Shown here: positions 1 through 8,268 of the stretch, in pieces | Numbering within the stretch: position 1 is the stretch's first letter | Layout: each line of letters opens with the position of its first letter | Origin: Actinotalea caeni | GTDB taxonomy: Bacteria > Actinomycetota > Actinomycetes > Actinomycetales > Beutenbergiaceae | Assembly (NCBI RefSeq): GCF_009733795.1 | Contig: NZ_WNXX01000005.1 | Coordinates: 124,001 to 188,000 of the forward strand | Reading direction: 5' to 3' | DNA: 64,000 nucleotides | Position numbers and translations under genes: made by a program | Notes under the pieces: model-generated | The model's database searches: none | Seen by the model: only the letters and a program-made list of their open reading frames with translations | Told to the model about the DNA's origin: nothing

Positions 1-999
1 GGGCACGTAGGTGTAGACGAGCTTGTCGTCCGCGACGCCGTTGCCGACCATGTTCGCGATCGTCACCGTGCCGGCGCGCGCGGCGTTGATGAGCCCCGGG
101 CAGCCCAGCAGCGAGTCGGGCCGGAACGCCACCGGGTCGAGGAACTCGTCGTCGACGCGGCGGTAGATGACGTCGACGCGGCGCCGACCCTCGGTCGTGC
201 GCATGTAGACGCGGTCGCCCGCGCACACGAGGTCGCGGCCCTCGACGAGCTCGACCCCCATGAGACGCGCGAGCAGCGAGTGCTCGAAGTAGGCGGAGTT
301 GTAGGCGCCCGGGGTCAGCACGACGACGACCGGGTCGTCGACGCCGGGCGGCGCGGCGGCCGTGAGCGCGGCGAGCAGCCGGCGCGGGTAGTCGGCGACC
401 GGCCGGATCCGCATGCGCGAGAACAGCTCGGGGAACGACTGCGCCATCGCGCGGCGGTTGGAGAGCACGTAGGAGACGCCGCTCGGCACCCGCACGTTGT
501 CCTCGAGCACGCGCCAGCCGTCGGCGCTGTCACGGATGACGTCGATGCCCGCGACGTGCACCCGCACCCCGTTGGCCGGGTGGATGCCCATCGCGGCCCG
601 GTGGAAGTGCGCCGAGGAGAGGATCAGCCGGCGTGGCAGCACGCCGTCGGCGATGACCTTCTGCTCGCCGTAGACGTCGGCGAGCAGGGCCTCCAGCGCC
701 CGCACCCGTTGGGCGATCCCGGGCGCGAGGTGGTCCCACTCGGCGCCGTCGAGGACGCGCGGCACCGCGTCGAGCGGGAACGGCCGCTCCTCTCCTCCGA
801 TGTCGAACGTGACGCCCTGGTTGAGGTAGCTGCGGGCGAGCGCGTCGGCACGCAGCCGCAGCTCGTCGGCGTCGAGCGCACCCATCGTGCGGTGCACGTG
901 CTGGTAGGGCGCGCGGATGCCGTCGGCGCCGTCCGGCTCGGGCCCCATCATCTCGTCCCAGGCGGCTCCGCGGGGGTAGCCCTCGAACAGATCCGCCAT
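1..999 (-). CDS. circularly permuted ATP-grasp protein (partial, C-terminus outside window)
   Basis: Reading leftward from the ATG at 999, 333 codons stay open to the window edge. The N-terminus runs MADLFEGYPRGAAWDEMM and is followed by conserved blocks such as SYLNQGVTFDIGGEERPFP, RVLEDNVRVPSGVSYV and PGAYNSAYFEHSLLARLMG. These are typical of the circularly permuted ATP-grasp family (formerly DUF404/DUF407), usually encoded beside an alpha-E domain protein and a transglutaminase-like protein. The family is presumed to form peptide-like bonds using ATP; the substrate is unknown. The partners would lie left of the window and cannot be seen. Confidence 0.85.
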   Translation of the reverse strand, partial: MADLFEGYPRGAAWDEMMGPEPDGADGIRAPYQHVHRTMGALDADELRLRADALARSYLNQGVTFDIGGEERPFPLDAVPRVLDGAEWDHLAPGIAQRVRALEALLADVYGEQKVIADGVLPRRLILSSAHFHRAAMGIHPANGVRVHVAGIDVIRDSADGWRVLEDNVRVPSGVSYVLSNRRAMAQSFPELFSRMRIRPVADYPRRLLAALTAAAPPGVDDPVVVVLTPGAYNSAYFEHSLLARLMGVELVEGRDLVCAGDRVYMRTTEGRRRVDVIYRRVDDEFLDPVAFRPDSLLGCPGLINAARAGTVTIANMVGNGVADDKLVYTYVP

Positions 1000-1058
1000 G
1001 CCGACGAACCTACCGCCCGCAGATGTCGTGCACGTGTCGTCGACGGGCCACGACCGCC

Positions 1059-1697
1059 TCAGCCCAGCTCGACACGCAGGGGCGGCTCGGTGGCCGCGAG
1101 CACCTCCTCGGTGGAGACGCCGGGGGCGAGCTCGCACAGCACCAGCCCGTCCGTCTCGACGTCGATCACCGCGAGGTCGGTGATCACCCGGTCGACGACG
1201 CCGCGACCGGTCAGCGGCAGCGAGCACTCGTGCACGATCTTCGGGCTGCCGTCCTTGGCGACGTGCTCCATCAGCACGATCACCCGCTGGGCGCCGTGCA
1301 CGAGGTCCATGGCACCGCCGGGGCCCTTGACCATCTTCCCGGGGATCATCCAGTTCGCCAGGTCTCCGCCGGCGGAGACCTGCATGCCGCCGAGGATCGC
1401 GGCGTCGATCTTGCCGCCGCGGATCATTGCGAAGCTGGTCGCGGAGTCGAAGAACGCCGCGCCCGGCAACGTCGTCACGGTCTCCTTGCCGGCGTTGATG
1501 AGGTCGGGGTCGACGGCGTCCTCGGTCGGGTACGGACCGACCCCGAGGATGCCGTTCTCCGACTGCAGCACGACCGTGACGCCGTCGGGCACGTGGTTGG
1601 GGATCAGCGTGGGCAGCCCGATGCCGAGGTTGACGTAGGAGCCGTCGGCGAGCTCGGCGGCCGCCCGCGCGGCCATCTCCTGCCTGGTCAGCGCCAC
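1059..1697 (-). CDS. scoB: 3-oxoacid CoA-transferase subunit B
   Basis: The 212-residue protein matches the beta subunit of class I CoA-transferases, which move CoA between succinyl-CoA or acetyl-CoA and a 3-oxoacid. The motif [13 protein letters not shown] contains the Glu that forms the glutamyl-CoA thioester intermediate, and GLGIGLPT-like ([11 protein letters not shown]) and [14 protein letters not shown] blocks are intact. The GTG start at 1697 is preceded by GGGAGGGC inside the end of subunit A, and only three bases separate the two genes, so they are co-translated. Length is normal for a separate B subunit. Acetoacetate or 3-oxoadipate is the likely acceptor; the thiolase next door suggests ketone-body or aromatic end-product metabolism. 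Confidence 0.93.
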   Translation of the reverse strand: MALTRQEMAARAAAELADGSYVNLGIGLPTLIPNHVPDGVTVVLQSENGILGVGPYPTEDAVDPDLINAGKETVTTLPGAAFFDSATSFAMIRGGKIDAAILGGMQVSAGGDLANWMIPGKMVKGPGGAMDLVHGAQRVIVLMEHVAKDGSPKIVHECSLPLTGRGVVDRVITDLAVIDVETDGLVLCELAPGVSTEEVLAATEPPLRVELG

Positions 1698-1700
1698 CGC

Positions 1701-2462
1701 TCAGCCCTCCCGTACCGTGCGGCGCTCGATCCGCTTCTCGACGTCGGTGCCCACCTCGACCACGCGGTGCACGAACACCCCGGGCAGGTGGACGTCGTCG
1801 GGCGGGATGTCGCCGGTCTCGACGAGCTCCTCGACCTCGGCGACGCACAGCCGGCCGGCCATCGCGGCGAGCGGGTTGAAGTTGCGCGCCGAGGCGTGGA
1901 AGACGAGGTTCCCGGCGCGGTCGCCGCGCCGGGCGTGCACCAGCGCGACGTCGCACGTGATCGCCTCCTCCAGCACGTACGGCTTGCCGTCGAAGGTGCG
2001 GACCTCCTTCGGCGGGCTGGCCACCGCGACGCCGCCGGCGCCGTCGTAGCGGCGCGGCAGACCGCCCTCGGCGACCTGCGTGCCCACCCCGGTCCGGGTG
2101 AAGAACGCCGCGATGCCGGCGCCGCCGGCGCGCAGCTTCTCCGCGAGCGTGCCCTGCGGCGTCAGCTCGACCTCGAGCTCGCCCGCGAGGAACCGGCGCT
2201 CGAACTCCTTGTTCTCCCCGACGTAGGAGGAGGTCATCTTCACGATCCGGCCGGCGTCCAGCAGCAGCCCGAGACCCCAGTCGTCGACGCCGCAGTTGTT
2301 GCTCACCACCGACAGACCGCTCGTGCCCTGCGCCAGCAGCGCCCTGATCAGCTCCATCGGGTTGCCGCACAGCCCGAACCCGCCGACGGCGAGCGAGGCG
2401 CCGTCGGGGATGTCGGCGACCGCCGCCGCCGGGTCCGGCACGACCTTGTCCAGCCCGCGCAT
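1701..2462 (-). CDS. scoA: 3-oxoacid CoA-transferase subunit A
   Basis: The 253-residue protein starts MRGLDKVVPDPAAAVADIPD at an ATG with GGGAG eleven bases upstream. The glycine motif AVGGFGLCGNP and the block VSNNCGVDDWGLG are typical of subunit A of class I CoA-transferases, which binds CoA and pairs with subunit B encoded immediately downstream. A longer in-frame reading back to 2876 exists, but it has low-complexity Arg/Pro sequence and runs into the divergent thiolase, so it is rejected as the start. Transcribed divergently from the thiolase gene. Confidence 0.93.
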   Translation of the reverse strand: MRGLDKVVPDPAAAVADIPDGASLAVGGFGLCGNPMELIRALLAQGTSGLSVVSNNCGVDDWGLGLLLDAGRIVKMTSSYVGENKEFERRFLAGELEVELTPQGTLAEKLRAGGAGIAAFFTRTGVGTQVAEGGLPRRYDGAGGVAVASPPKEVRTFDGKPYVLEEAITCDVALVHARRGDRAGNLVFHASARNFNPLAAMAGRLCVAEVEELVETGDIPPDDVHLPGVFVHRVVEVGTDVEKRIERRTVREG

Positions 2463-2791
2463 GCCCTGTGGTTCTCCCTGTGGGGATCCTGCCCCCATGC
2501 CGCTCCTCCCACCCGGCCGGAGCGGCGCACCACGGTGCGGCGCCGCCCGGTCCGGCGTGATCGTCTCGTGGTTCGTCCGCGACGTCACGGACCCTCGGTG
2601 GCGCCAGTCTCCCTCACGGCGACCGCGTGCGGGGTGCAGTCGGGCGCGCGCCGTGGGGTCGGCGCCCCGGGGGCCGAGCCCGCCGCGCGCCGGGTCCGCG
2701 CGGCTCCGACCCGGCCCACCGCCGCGAGGCAGACGTCCGCCCGGGCGGGCGGTGCGACACTGGCAGCACCCCCGAGCAAAGGAGCTGACGG
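2463..2791. promoter_or_regulatory. divergent intergenic region, scoAB / thiolase
   Basis: A 329-base region with no convincing gene on either strand. It must hold the promoters of both the CoA-transferase operon and the thiolase. The only clear signals are the ribosome sites: GGGAG before scoA and AAAGGAG before the thiolase ATG. No palindrome strong enough to name as an operator was seen. Confidence 0.5.
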
Positions 2792-3985
2792 ATGACCTCC
2801 GGCACGAGCACGAACCCGACCGACGTCGTCGTGGTGGGCGCGGCACGCACCCCCTACGCGAAGATGGCAGGCGCACTCGCGTCGATGACCGCGGTGGAGC
2901 TGGGAGCGCACGCGATCGCGGCGGCGGTGGAGCGGGCCGGTGTCGCCCCGGCCGCGGTCGACGCCGTGCTGATGGGGCAGGTGCTCCAGGCCGGGACCGG
3001 GCAGAACCCTGCCCGGCAGGCGGCGCTCGGTGCGGGTCTCGACCCGCGCGTGCACGCCAGCGCCGTCAACAAGGTCTGCCTGTCCGGCCTGACGGCGGTG
3101 ATCGACGGCGCCCGGATGCTGCGCGCCGGCGACGCGGAGGTCGTGGTCGCGGGCGGCATGGAGTCGATGACGCACGCTCCCCACCTGCTGCCGGGCACCC
3201 GCACCGGCTGGCTCTACGGCGACCGCACCGCGCTCGACCACCTCGCCCACGACGGCCTCACCGACGCCGTCGACGGCGGCCCGATGGGTGCGCTCACCGA
3301 GCGCGGCAACACTGCACGCGGGCTCACCCGCGAGGAGCAGGACGCCGTCGCGCTCGCGTCGCACCAGCGGGCGGCCGCCGCGGCGGCGCTGCTCGCCGAG
3401 GAGATCACGCCGGTGACGATCCGCTCGCGCACGGGCGATGTCGTCGTCGACGCGGACGAGGGTGTGCGGCCGGACACCTCGGCCGAGGGGCTGGCGCGGC
3501 TGCGCCCGGCGTTCGCGCCGGACGGCACCATCACGGCGGGCAACGCCTCCCAGCTCAGCGACGGTGCCGCCGCCGTCGTGCTCACCACCGCGGCTCGCGC
3601 GGCCGCCGAGGGGCTGACCGTGCTCGCGACGCTCGGGGCCAGCGGGCAGGTCGCGGGGCCGGACAACCACCTGCACAGCCAGCCGGCGCGCGCGATCACC
3701 AAGGCGCTGGAGCGCGCCGGGTGGGGTGCGGGCGACCTCGACCTCGTCGAGATCAACGAGGCCTTCGCGGCGGTGTCGGTCGCGTCGACGCGGGAGCTGG
3801 GGCTGGATCCCGAGCGCGTCAACGTGCACGGCGGAGCGATCGCGCTGGGCCACCCGATCGGGTCCTCGGGTACCCGGCTGGTGGTGCACGCGGCCATGGA
3901 GCTCGCCCGCCGCGGCGGCGGCCGGGCCGCGGTCGCGCTGTGCGGCGGGGGTGGCCAGGGGGACGCGCTGCTGCTGCACCGCTGA
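2792..3985 (+). CDS. acetyl-CoA acetyltransferase (thiolase)
   Basis: The 397-residue protein has all thiolase landmarks: the nucleophilic Cys in NKVCLSGLTAV (about residue 93), HGGAIALGHPIGSSG with the catalytic His near the C-terminus, and CGGGGQGDALLLHR with the second active Cys. Thiolases condense two acetyl-CoA to acetoacetyl-CoA or cleave 3-ketoacyl-CoA. The start has AAAGGAG nine bases upstream. Beside the divergent scoAB pair this suggests acetoacetate or short-chain 3-ketoacyl-CoA turnover; biosynthetic versus degradative use cannot be decided from sequence alone. Confidence 0.92.
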   Translation: MTSGTSTNPTDVVVVGAARTPYAKMAGALASMTAVELGAHAIAAAVERAGVAPAAVDAVLMGQVLQAGTGQNPARQAALGAGLDPRVHASAVNKVCLSGLTAVIDGARMLRAGDAEVVVAGGMESMTHAPHLLPGTRTGWLYGDRTALDHLAHDGLTDAVDGGPMGALTERGNTARGLTREEQDAVALASHQRAAAAAALLAEEITPVTIRSRTGDVVVDADEGVRPDTSAEGLARLRPAFAPDGTITAGNASQLSDGAAAVVLTTAARAAAEGLTVLATLGASGQVAGPDNHLHSQPARAITKALERAGWGAGDLDLVEINEAFAAVSVASTRELGLDPERVNVHGGAIALGHPIGSSGTRLVVHAAMELARRGGGRAAVALCGGGGQGDALLLHR

Positions 3986-3995
3986 CGGCTGCCGC

Positions 3996-4001
3996 TACCC
4001 T
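3996..4001 (+). promoter_or_regulatory. -10 box for a leaderless start
   Basis: TACCCT lies eight bases before the ATG at 4010, which has no Shine-Dalgarno. This spacing places transcription start at or beside the initiation codon, so the mRNA is probably leaderless. Confidence 0.5.
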
Positions 4002-4009
4002 CGGGCGCC

Positions 4010-4630
4010 ATGAGCCTGCTCTCGCGCGCCGTCCGGGTCGCCCGCCAGGTGCTGGAGACCACGGTGCGCGAGCGCGCCCGCGGTCGGTCCGGCGCCACCG
4101 CCACCGATGGCAGCGGAGGTCGCGGGCAGGGCGCGGCCACGGGCAGGGCCAGCGGCAGCGGACGCTCGCGGCCGGGCCCGGCGACCCCGTGGGAGACGCC
4201 CGCCGAGATGCGGACCGTCACGGTCTACGACGGCCCGCTGCCGCCGCTGGAGTACGCCCCGGAGGCCGACGACGAGGCCGATCCCGGGGAGCTGGTCTGG
4301 GCGTGGGTGCCCTACGACGAGAACGACGGGCGCGGCAAGGACCGGCCGGTCCTCGTGATCGCCCGGCACCGTGGTGGCTACCTGGGGCTGCAGACGACGT
4401 CGAAGGACCACGACCGGGACCGCGAGCAGGAGGCGCGCTGGGGTCGTCACTGGTTCGACATCGGGCGGGGTGCGTGGGACAGCCAGGGTCGCGAGTCCGA
4501 GGTCCGCCTCGACCGCGTCCTGCACCTCCCCGCGGACGCGGTGCGGCGCGAGGGCGCGAGCCTGGACCGCCGGACCTACGACGCCGTCGCCGCCGCGCTG
4601 CTGGCGCTGCGGGAGCGGCAGGGCCGCTGA
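4010..4630 (+). CDS. PemK/MazF-like protein with N-terminal extension
   Basis: Residues about 85-206 carry a PemK/MazF-like fold signature: [14 protein letters not shown], then GKDRPVLVI and a C-terminal [10 protein letters not shown] block. The first 60 or so residues are a low-complexity Gly/Ser/Arg-rich extension with no known domain. PemK proteins are usually mRNA interferase toxins, but no antitoxin gene is adjacent on either side; the protein sits between a thiolase and rpsT, as in many actinobacteria, so a housekeeping role is as likely as a toxin role. Start chosen at ATG 4010 behind a -10-like TACCCT. Confidence 0.8.
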   Translation: MSLLSRAVRVARQVLETTVRERARGRSGATATDGSGGRGQGAATGRASGSGRSRPGPATPWETPAEMRTVTVYDGPLPPLEYAPEADDEADPGELVWAWVPYDENDGRGKDRPVLVIARHRGGYLGLQTTSKDHDRDREQEARWGRHWFDIGRGAWDSQGRESEVRLDRVLHLPADAVRREGASLDRRTYDAVAAALLALRERQGR

Positions 4631-4686
4631 GCGTGCCGCCCGGCCGGCGGTGACGCACGCGACACCGCGCGACCGCCCCGACCTGC

Positions 4687-4692
4687 TATTCT
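4687..4692 (+). promoter_or_regulatory. putative rpsT -10 box
   Basis: TATTCT, an AT-rich hexamer in an otherwise GC-rich stretch, lies about 160 bases before the rpsT start. If this is the promoter, rpsT has an untranslated leader of about 155 nt. No clear -35 is visible. Confidence 0.45.
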
Positions 4693-4853
4693 TGCCTGTC
4701 GGGTTCGCCGTTGGTTCGGCGTGCCCACACAGCGCAAACGCGGAAGCCCAGAGGCTCCCAACCCTCGTGTCCGTCTCCGCGACGCAGCGCCGACACCCTC
4801 TTCGACGTAGTCCGATCGCGCGAGCGAACCACCGAAAGAGTTCGAGTACACAC

Positions 4854-5114
4854 GTGGCAAACATCAAGTCCCAGATCAAGCGGATCCGCACGAACGAGAA
4901 GGCGCGCCTGCGCAACAAGGCCGTCAAGTCGGAGCTGAAGACGCACGTCCGGCACGTCCGCGAGGCGATCGCCGCCGGCGACAAGGAGGCCGCGGCCGCC
5001 GCTCTCGTCGTGGCGTCCAAGCAGCTGGACAAGGCCGCCAGCAAGGGCGTCATCCACCTCAACCAGGCCGCGAACCGCAAGTCGGCGCTGGCCAAGCAGG
5101 TCGCCGCTCTCTGA
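4854..5114 (+). CDS. rpsT: 30S ribosomal protein S20
   Basis: The 86-residue basic protein begins [18 protein letters not shown], the hallmark start of S20, and is of normal length with the expected helical Lys/Arg/Ala composition. It binds 16S rRNA early in small-subunit assembly. The start codon is GTG at 4854; a weak AAAGAG lies about 14 bases upstream. A non-AUG start together with a long leader is reminiscent of autogenously controlled rpsT elsewhere, but this is inference. A strong hairpin terminator follows 20 bases after the stop. Confidence 0.98.
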   Translation: MANIKSQIKRIRTNEKARLRNKAVKSELKTHVRHVREAIAAGDKEAAAAALVVASKQLDKAASKGVIHLNQAANRKSALAKQVAAL

Positions 5115-5134
5115 GCAGCACCACCCAGACACCG

Positions 5135-5168
5135 CGACGGCGTCACCCCTGGAGGGGTGGCGCCGTCG
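5135..5168. terminator. bidirectional hairpin terminator after rpsT
   Basis: A near-perfect 16-bp inverted repeat: CGACGGCG at 5135-5142 continues through ACCCCT, turns at GG, and returns as AGGGGT then CGCCGTCG at 5161-5168. Only T-rich-ish sequence follows. It sits between rpsT (+) and the convergent membrane protein gene (-). Confidence 0.8.
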
Positions 5169-5330
5169 TCGTCGTTCTGGCGGTGATCGGTCCGCCGACC
5201 GGCACGGGCGCGGCTCGGTCGGTCCACCGCCGTCCGACACGTCGTCCTGGCTGATCGGTCCGCCGGACCGGCGTCGGTGTCCGGCTCGGTCGATCCGACG
5301 CCGCCCGACGCGGCGCTGTCTCGGCGGTGC

Positions 5331-5648
5331 TCAGGGGGCCGGTTCGTCGTCGACCGACCCGGCCTCGCTCGACCCGTCGTCGTCCGACGGCGCATCGGCC
5401 TGCTGCTGGTCGGCACCGCCGGCGGCACGTTGGGCGTCGAGGGCGATGCCGAGCGCGAGTCCGATGCTCATGCCGATGGCGATGCCGAGGCCGATGTTCC
5501 TCAGCGCGACACCGAGGGCGGCGCCGATCGCCACCCCGATGGCGAGGCCGGACCCGATCCACGGCCGGCTCTGTCCCGGCTGCTCCTGCTGGTCCTGCGC
5601 CTCGGGCTGCTCGTCGTGGTCCTGCGCTCCGGGCTGCTCCTCGGTCAT
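5331..5648 (-). CDS. small glycine-zipper membrane protein
   Basis: A 105-residue protein of unknown function. The N-terminus (1-30) is Gln/Glu-rich, the centre (about 33-70) is a long Gly/Ala/Ile run with periodic glycines (IGSGLAIGVAIGAALGVAL), consistent with one long or two packed membrane helices, and the C-terminus is acidic and Asp/Ser-rich. Glycine-zipper proteins of this size are common in actinobacteria. Start at ATG 5648; GATGCT six bases upstream could be a -10 for a leaderless mRNA. Confidence 0.7.
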   Translation of the reverse strand: MTEEQPGAQDHDEQPEAQDQQEQPGQSRPWIGSGLAIGVAIGAALGVALRNIGLGIAIGMSIGLALGIALDAQRAAGGADQQQADAPSDDDGSSEAGSVDDEPAP

Positions 5649-5740
5649 GCCACGAGCATCGTCGGAGCGGCCTGGTGCGTCCTCCCCCGGCGGCCGGACA
5701 GCGGGCTCGGGTCGCTCCCCCGCGGTGCGGAACCGCCCGC

Positions 5741-6757
5741 TCAGCGGTTCTCGCGGGCGTCGGCGACCCGGAGCACCGCGCGCTCGACGGCGAACTGCGG
5801 CTCCCGGCTCTCACCCTTGACCTCGGCGTCGGCGTCGGCCACGGCGGTGATCGCCGCGGCGAGGCCTTCCGGGGTCCAGCCGGTGAGCTCGCGGCGGGCC
5901 CGGTCGACCTGCCAGGGCGCGAGCCCGAGCTCGGCGGCGCTCGCGCCGCCTCTCCCCCGGGCCGCGGCCACCTTGGCCAGCGTGCGCAGCTTCATCGCCA
6001 GCGCGGCGACCAGCGGCACCGGGTCGGACCCGGTCGCGAGCGCGTGGCGCAGCAGCGTGACCGCCTCGGCGCCCTGACCGGCGATGGCGGCGTCGGCCAC
6101 GCGGAACCCGGTCGCCTCGACACGGCCGCCGTAGTAGCGCTGCACGACGTCGGGGGTGATCGCGCCGGTGGTGTCCTCGACGAGCTGCTGCACGCCGGAC
6201 GCGAGCTCGCGCAGGTCGGAGCCGAGCGCCTCGACGAGCGCACGCACGGCGTCGGCGCTCGCTCGCCGCCCCGCGCTCTTGAACCGACGGCTGACGAAGT
6301 CGACCTTCTCGGAGTCGCGCTTGAGCGGGTCGCACTGGACGACCGGGAGGCCGGCGGCGGCGATCGCGTCGAGGAGCTTCTTGCCGCGCACGCCCTTGGT
6401 GTGGCGCAGCACGATGCTGACCTCGCCCAGCTCGGGCTCGATCCGCTCGAGGTAGGCCAGGCCGTCGGTGATGAAGGCGTCGGACGCGGCGTCGACGGCG
6501 TCGACGACGACGTGCCGACGCTCCTCGAACAGCGAGGGGCTGGTGATGACGTCGAGCTGGTGGGGCTGGTACGCGGCGGCGTCGATCCGGGTGACCTCCA
6601 CCTGCGGGTCACGCTCCTTGGCGAGCGCGAGCAGGTGGTCGGTGACCGCGTCCACGAAGTAGCCCTCCGCACCCTTGACGAGCACGAGCGGTGCGAGCGG
6701 GATGGCGTCGAGGTCGAGCGGGCTGAGACCCGCCGGCTTCCGGCGTGACGGTGGCAC
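5741..6757 (-). CDS. holA: DNA polymerase III delta subunit
   Basis: The 338-residue protein carries the delta-subunit pattern: an N-terminal degenerate AAA+ domain (LVLVKGAEGYFVDAVTDHL, SPSLFEERRHVVVDAVD), a central lid with SDLRELASGVQQLV, and a C-terminal helical collar ending in FAVERAVLRVAD. Delta loads the sliding clamp as part of the clamp-loader complex. The GTG at 6757 is taken as start because the homology begins about 20 residues later and the upstream in-frame sequence is antisense to comEC and low-complexity. Gene order comEA-comEC-holA with divergent rpsT is the usual actinobacterial arrangement. Confidence 0.93.
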   Translation of the reverse strand: MPPSRRKPAGLSPLDLDAIPLAPLVLVKGAEGYFVDAVTDHLLALAKERDPQVEVTRIDAAAYQPHQLDVITSPSLFEERRHVVVDAVDAASDAFITDGLAYLERIEPELGEVSIVLRHTKGVRGKKLLDAIAAAGLPVVQCDPLKRDSEKVDFVSRRFKSAGRRASADAVRALVEALGSDLRELASGVQQLVEDTTGAITPDVVQRYYGGRVEATGFRVADAAIAGQGAEAVTLLRHALATGSDPVPLVAALAMKLRTLAKVAAARGRGGASAAELGLAPWQVDRARRELTGWTPEGLAAAITAVADADAEVKGESREPQFAVERAVLRVADARENR

Positions 6758-6822
6758 GGGGCCAGCCTGCCATCTCCCCGGGACACCCTGTGTCGGCGGG
6801 CCCGGCTGGGAGCGGCCCCGGC

Positions 6823-8268
6823 TCACGACGCGCTGCGCGACATCGGGCGCCGTCGCACCAGCACCGCCACCAGCACGACGCCGGCGACGACGGCGACCCA
6901 CCACGGCAGGGTGGCCAGCGGCAGCCGTGCGCACCAGGTCGCGACCGCGGCCACCCAGGCGGTGGCGACGCCAGCCAGCCCGGCCAGGCTCGCAGCGGCC
7001 GACGCCGACACCGGGGCGACCAGGGTCGCGGCCAGCCCCAGCACGGTCGCGGGTGGGACCGCGGGCGCCGCGAGCGTGTTGGCCAGCACCGCGTGCACCG
7101 GCATCCGGGGCTGGAGCAGAGCCAGCGCCGGTAGGCACGCCAGCTGCGCGGCCAGCGGGACCGCGAGCGCGACCGCGAGCGGGCGCGGCAGCACGCGGGA
7201 CAGCCAGGCCGCCAGCGGGCCGGACCCGAGCAGCAGCCCTGCCGTCGCGAGCACCGACAGCACGAACCCGAACGAGCTCGCGAGCCACGGGTCGACGGCG
7301 AGCAGCACCAGCACGCTCGTCCACAGCGCCGGCAGCGCCGCCCGTGGTCGCGCGAGCAGCAGCCCGAGCAGGAGCACGGCACCCATCGCCGCCGACCGCA
7401 GCACGCTGGCGGAGGGGTGCACGAGCAGCACCAGCCCGACCAGCACGACCCCTGCCACGCCGGCGCGCCACGGCCGCGGCAGCCGCACCAGGGTGGCCAT
7501 GACCAGCCCCAGCACCATCGCGACGTGGGCTCCGGAGACGGCGGTCACGTGGGTGAGGCTGACCGTGCGCAGGTCCTCCGCGAGCGCCACCGGGAGCGCG
7601 CGGTCGTCGCCGAGCGCGATGCCGGGCACGAGCCCGCGCGCCTGCGAGTCGAGCCCCTCGACCGCTCGGAGCAGCCCCGCGCGGAGCCGGGCGACCCCCG
7701 CCGCCACCGGCGGCGCCCGTGCGAGCAGGACCGGCGGCTCGTGCGGCACCAGCAGCGCCCCCGCCGGGTCGCCCGGCGCGGTCGGTGCGACGCGGGCGCG
7801 CGCCTGCACCCGCGACCCGACGACGACCTCCCACCAGGAGCCGTCGGCCAGGACGAGCACCGGCACCCCTCGGGCGGTGCCGCCCTCCACCGCGGCAAGG
7901 GTAGCGCGCACCAGCAGTGTGTCGTCGCCGACGCGACGTGGCTCGCCGTCGATCCGCAGGGTCGCCACGACGCTCGTGCGCAGCAGCGGCTCGACGGTGG
8001 CTCGTCGCAGCTCCGACCGTGCCCCCGCCCAGGCCAGCGCCACGGTGACGACGACCGCGGTGAGGAGCAGGCTCGCCGCCGCCCTCCCCGGAGCGGCCCG
8101 ACGGTGCCGGCCTCGCTGCGGTGTCCGCAGTCGCGCGGTCGCTGCGACGACGACCGCGAGCCCGGCCAGCACGAGCACCGCGACCCCCTCGGGCCGCAGC
8201 CGGGTGGCGGTCAGGCACGCGCACCAGCCGAGCACGGCGGCGGGCAGCAGGCGCAGGTCGCGCGTCAC
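6823..8268 (-). CDS. comEC: ComEC/Rec2 competence channel protein, short form
   Basis: The 481-residue membrane protein has an N-terminal DUF4131/OB-like region, then the competence domain with SLTHVTAVSGAHVAMVLGL and HPSASVLRSAAMGAVLLL motifs and about ten hydrophobic segments. ComEC forms the inner-membrane channel for single-stranded DNA uptake. It ends soon after the last membrane helix, so the C-terminal metallo-beta-lactamase domain found in full-length ComEC (about 750 residues) is absent, and nothing resembling it lies downstream before holA. The GTG start overlaps the comEA stop (GTGA), indicating translational coupling. Confidence 0.9.
   Translation of the reverse strand: MTRDLRLLPAAVLGWCACLTATRLRPEGVAVLVLAGLAVVVAATARLRTPQRGRHRRAAPGRAAASLLLTAVVVTVALAWAGARSELRRATVEPLLRTSVVATLRIDGEPRRVGDDTLLVRATLAAVEGGTARGVPVLVLADGSWWEVVVGSRVQARARVAPTAPGDPAGALLVPHEPPVLLARAPPVAAGVARLRAGLLRAVEGLDSQARGLVPGIALGDDRALPVALAEDLRTVSLTHVTAVSGAHVAMVLGLVMATLVRLPRPWRAGVAGVVLVGLVLLVHPSASVLRSAAMGAVLLLGLLLARPRAALPALWTSVLVLLAVDPWLASSFGFVLSVLATAGLLLGSGPLAAWLSRVLPRPLAVALAVPLAAQLACLPALALLQPRMPVHAVLANTLAAPAVPPATVLGLAATLVAPVSASAAASLAGLAGVATAWVAAVATWCARLPLATLPWWVAVVAGVVLVAVLVRRRPMSRSAS

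Noticed and set aside
5741-8224. An 827-residue version of holA
   Set aside because: Upstream of about 6757 the frame is Arg/Ala-rich and overlaps comEC in another frame; holA homology starts at the chosen GTG.
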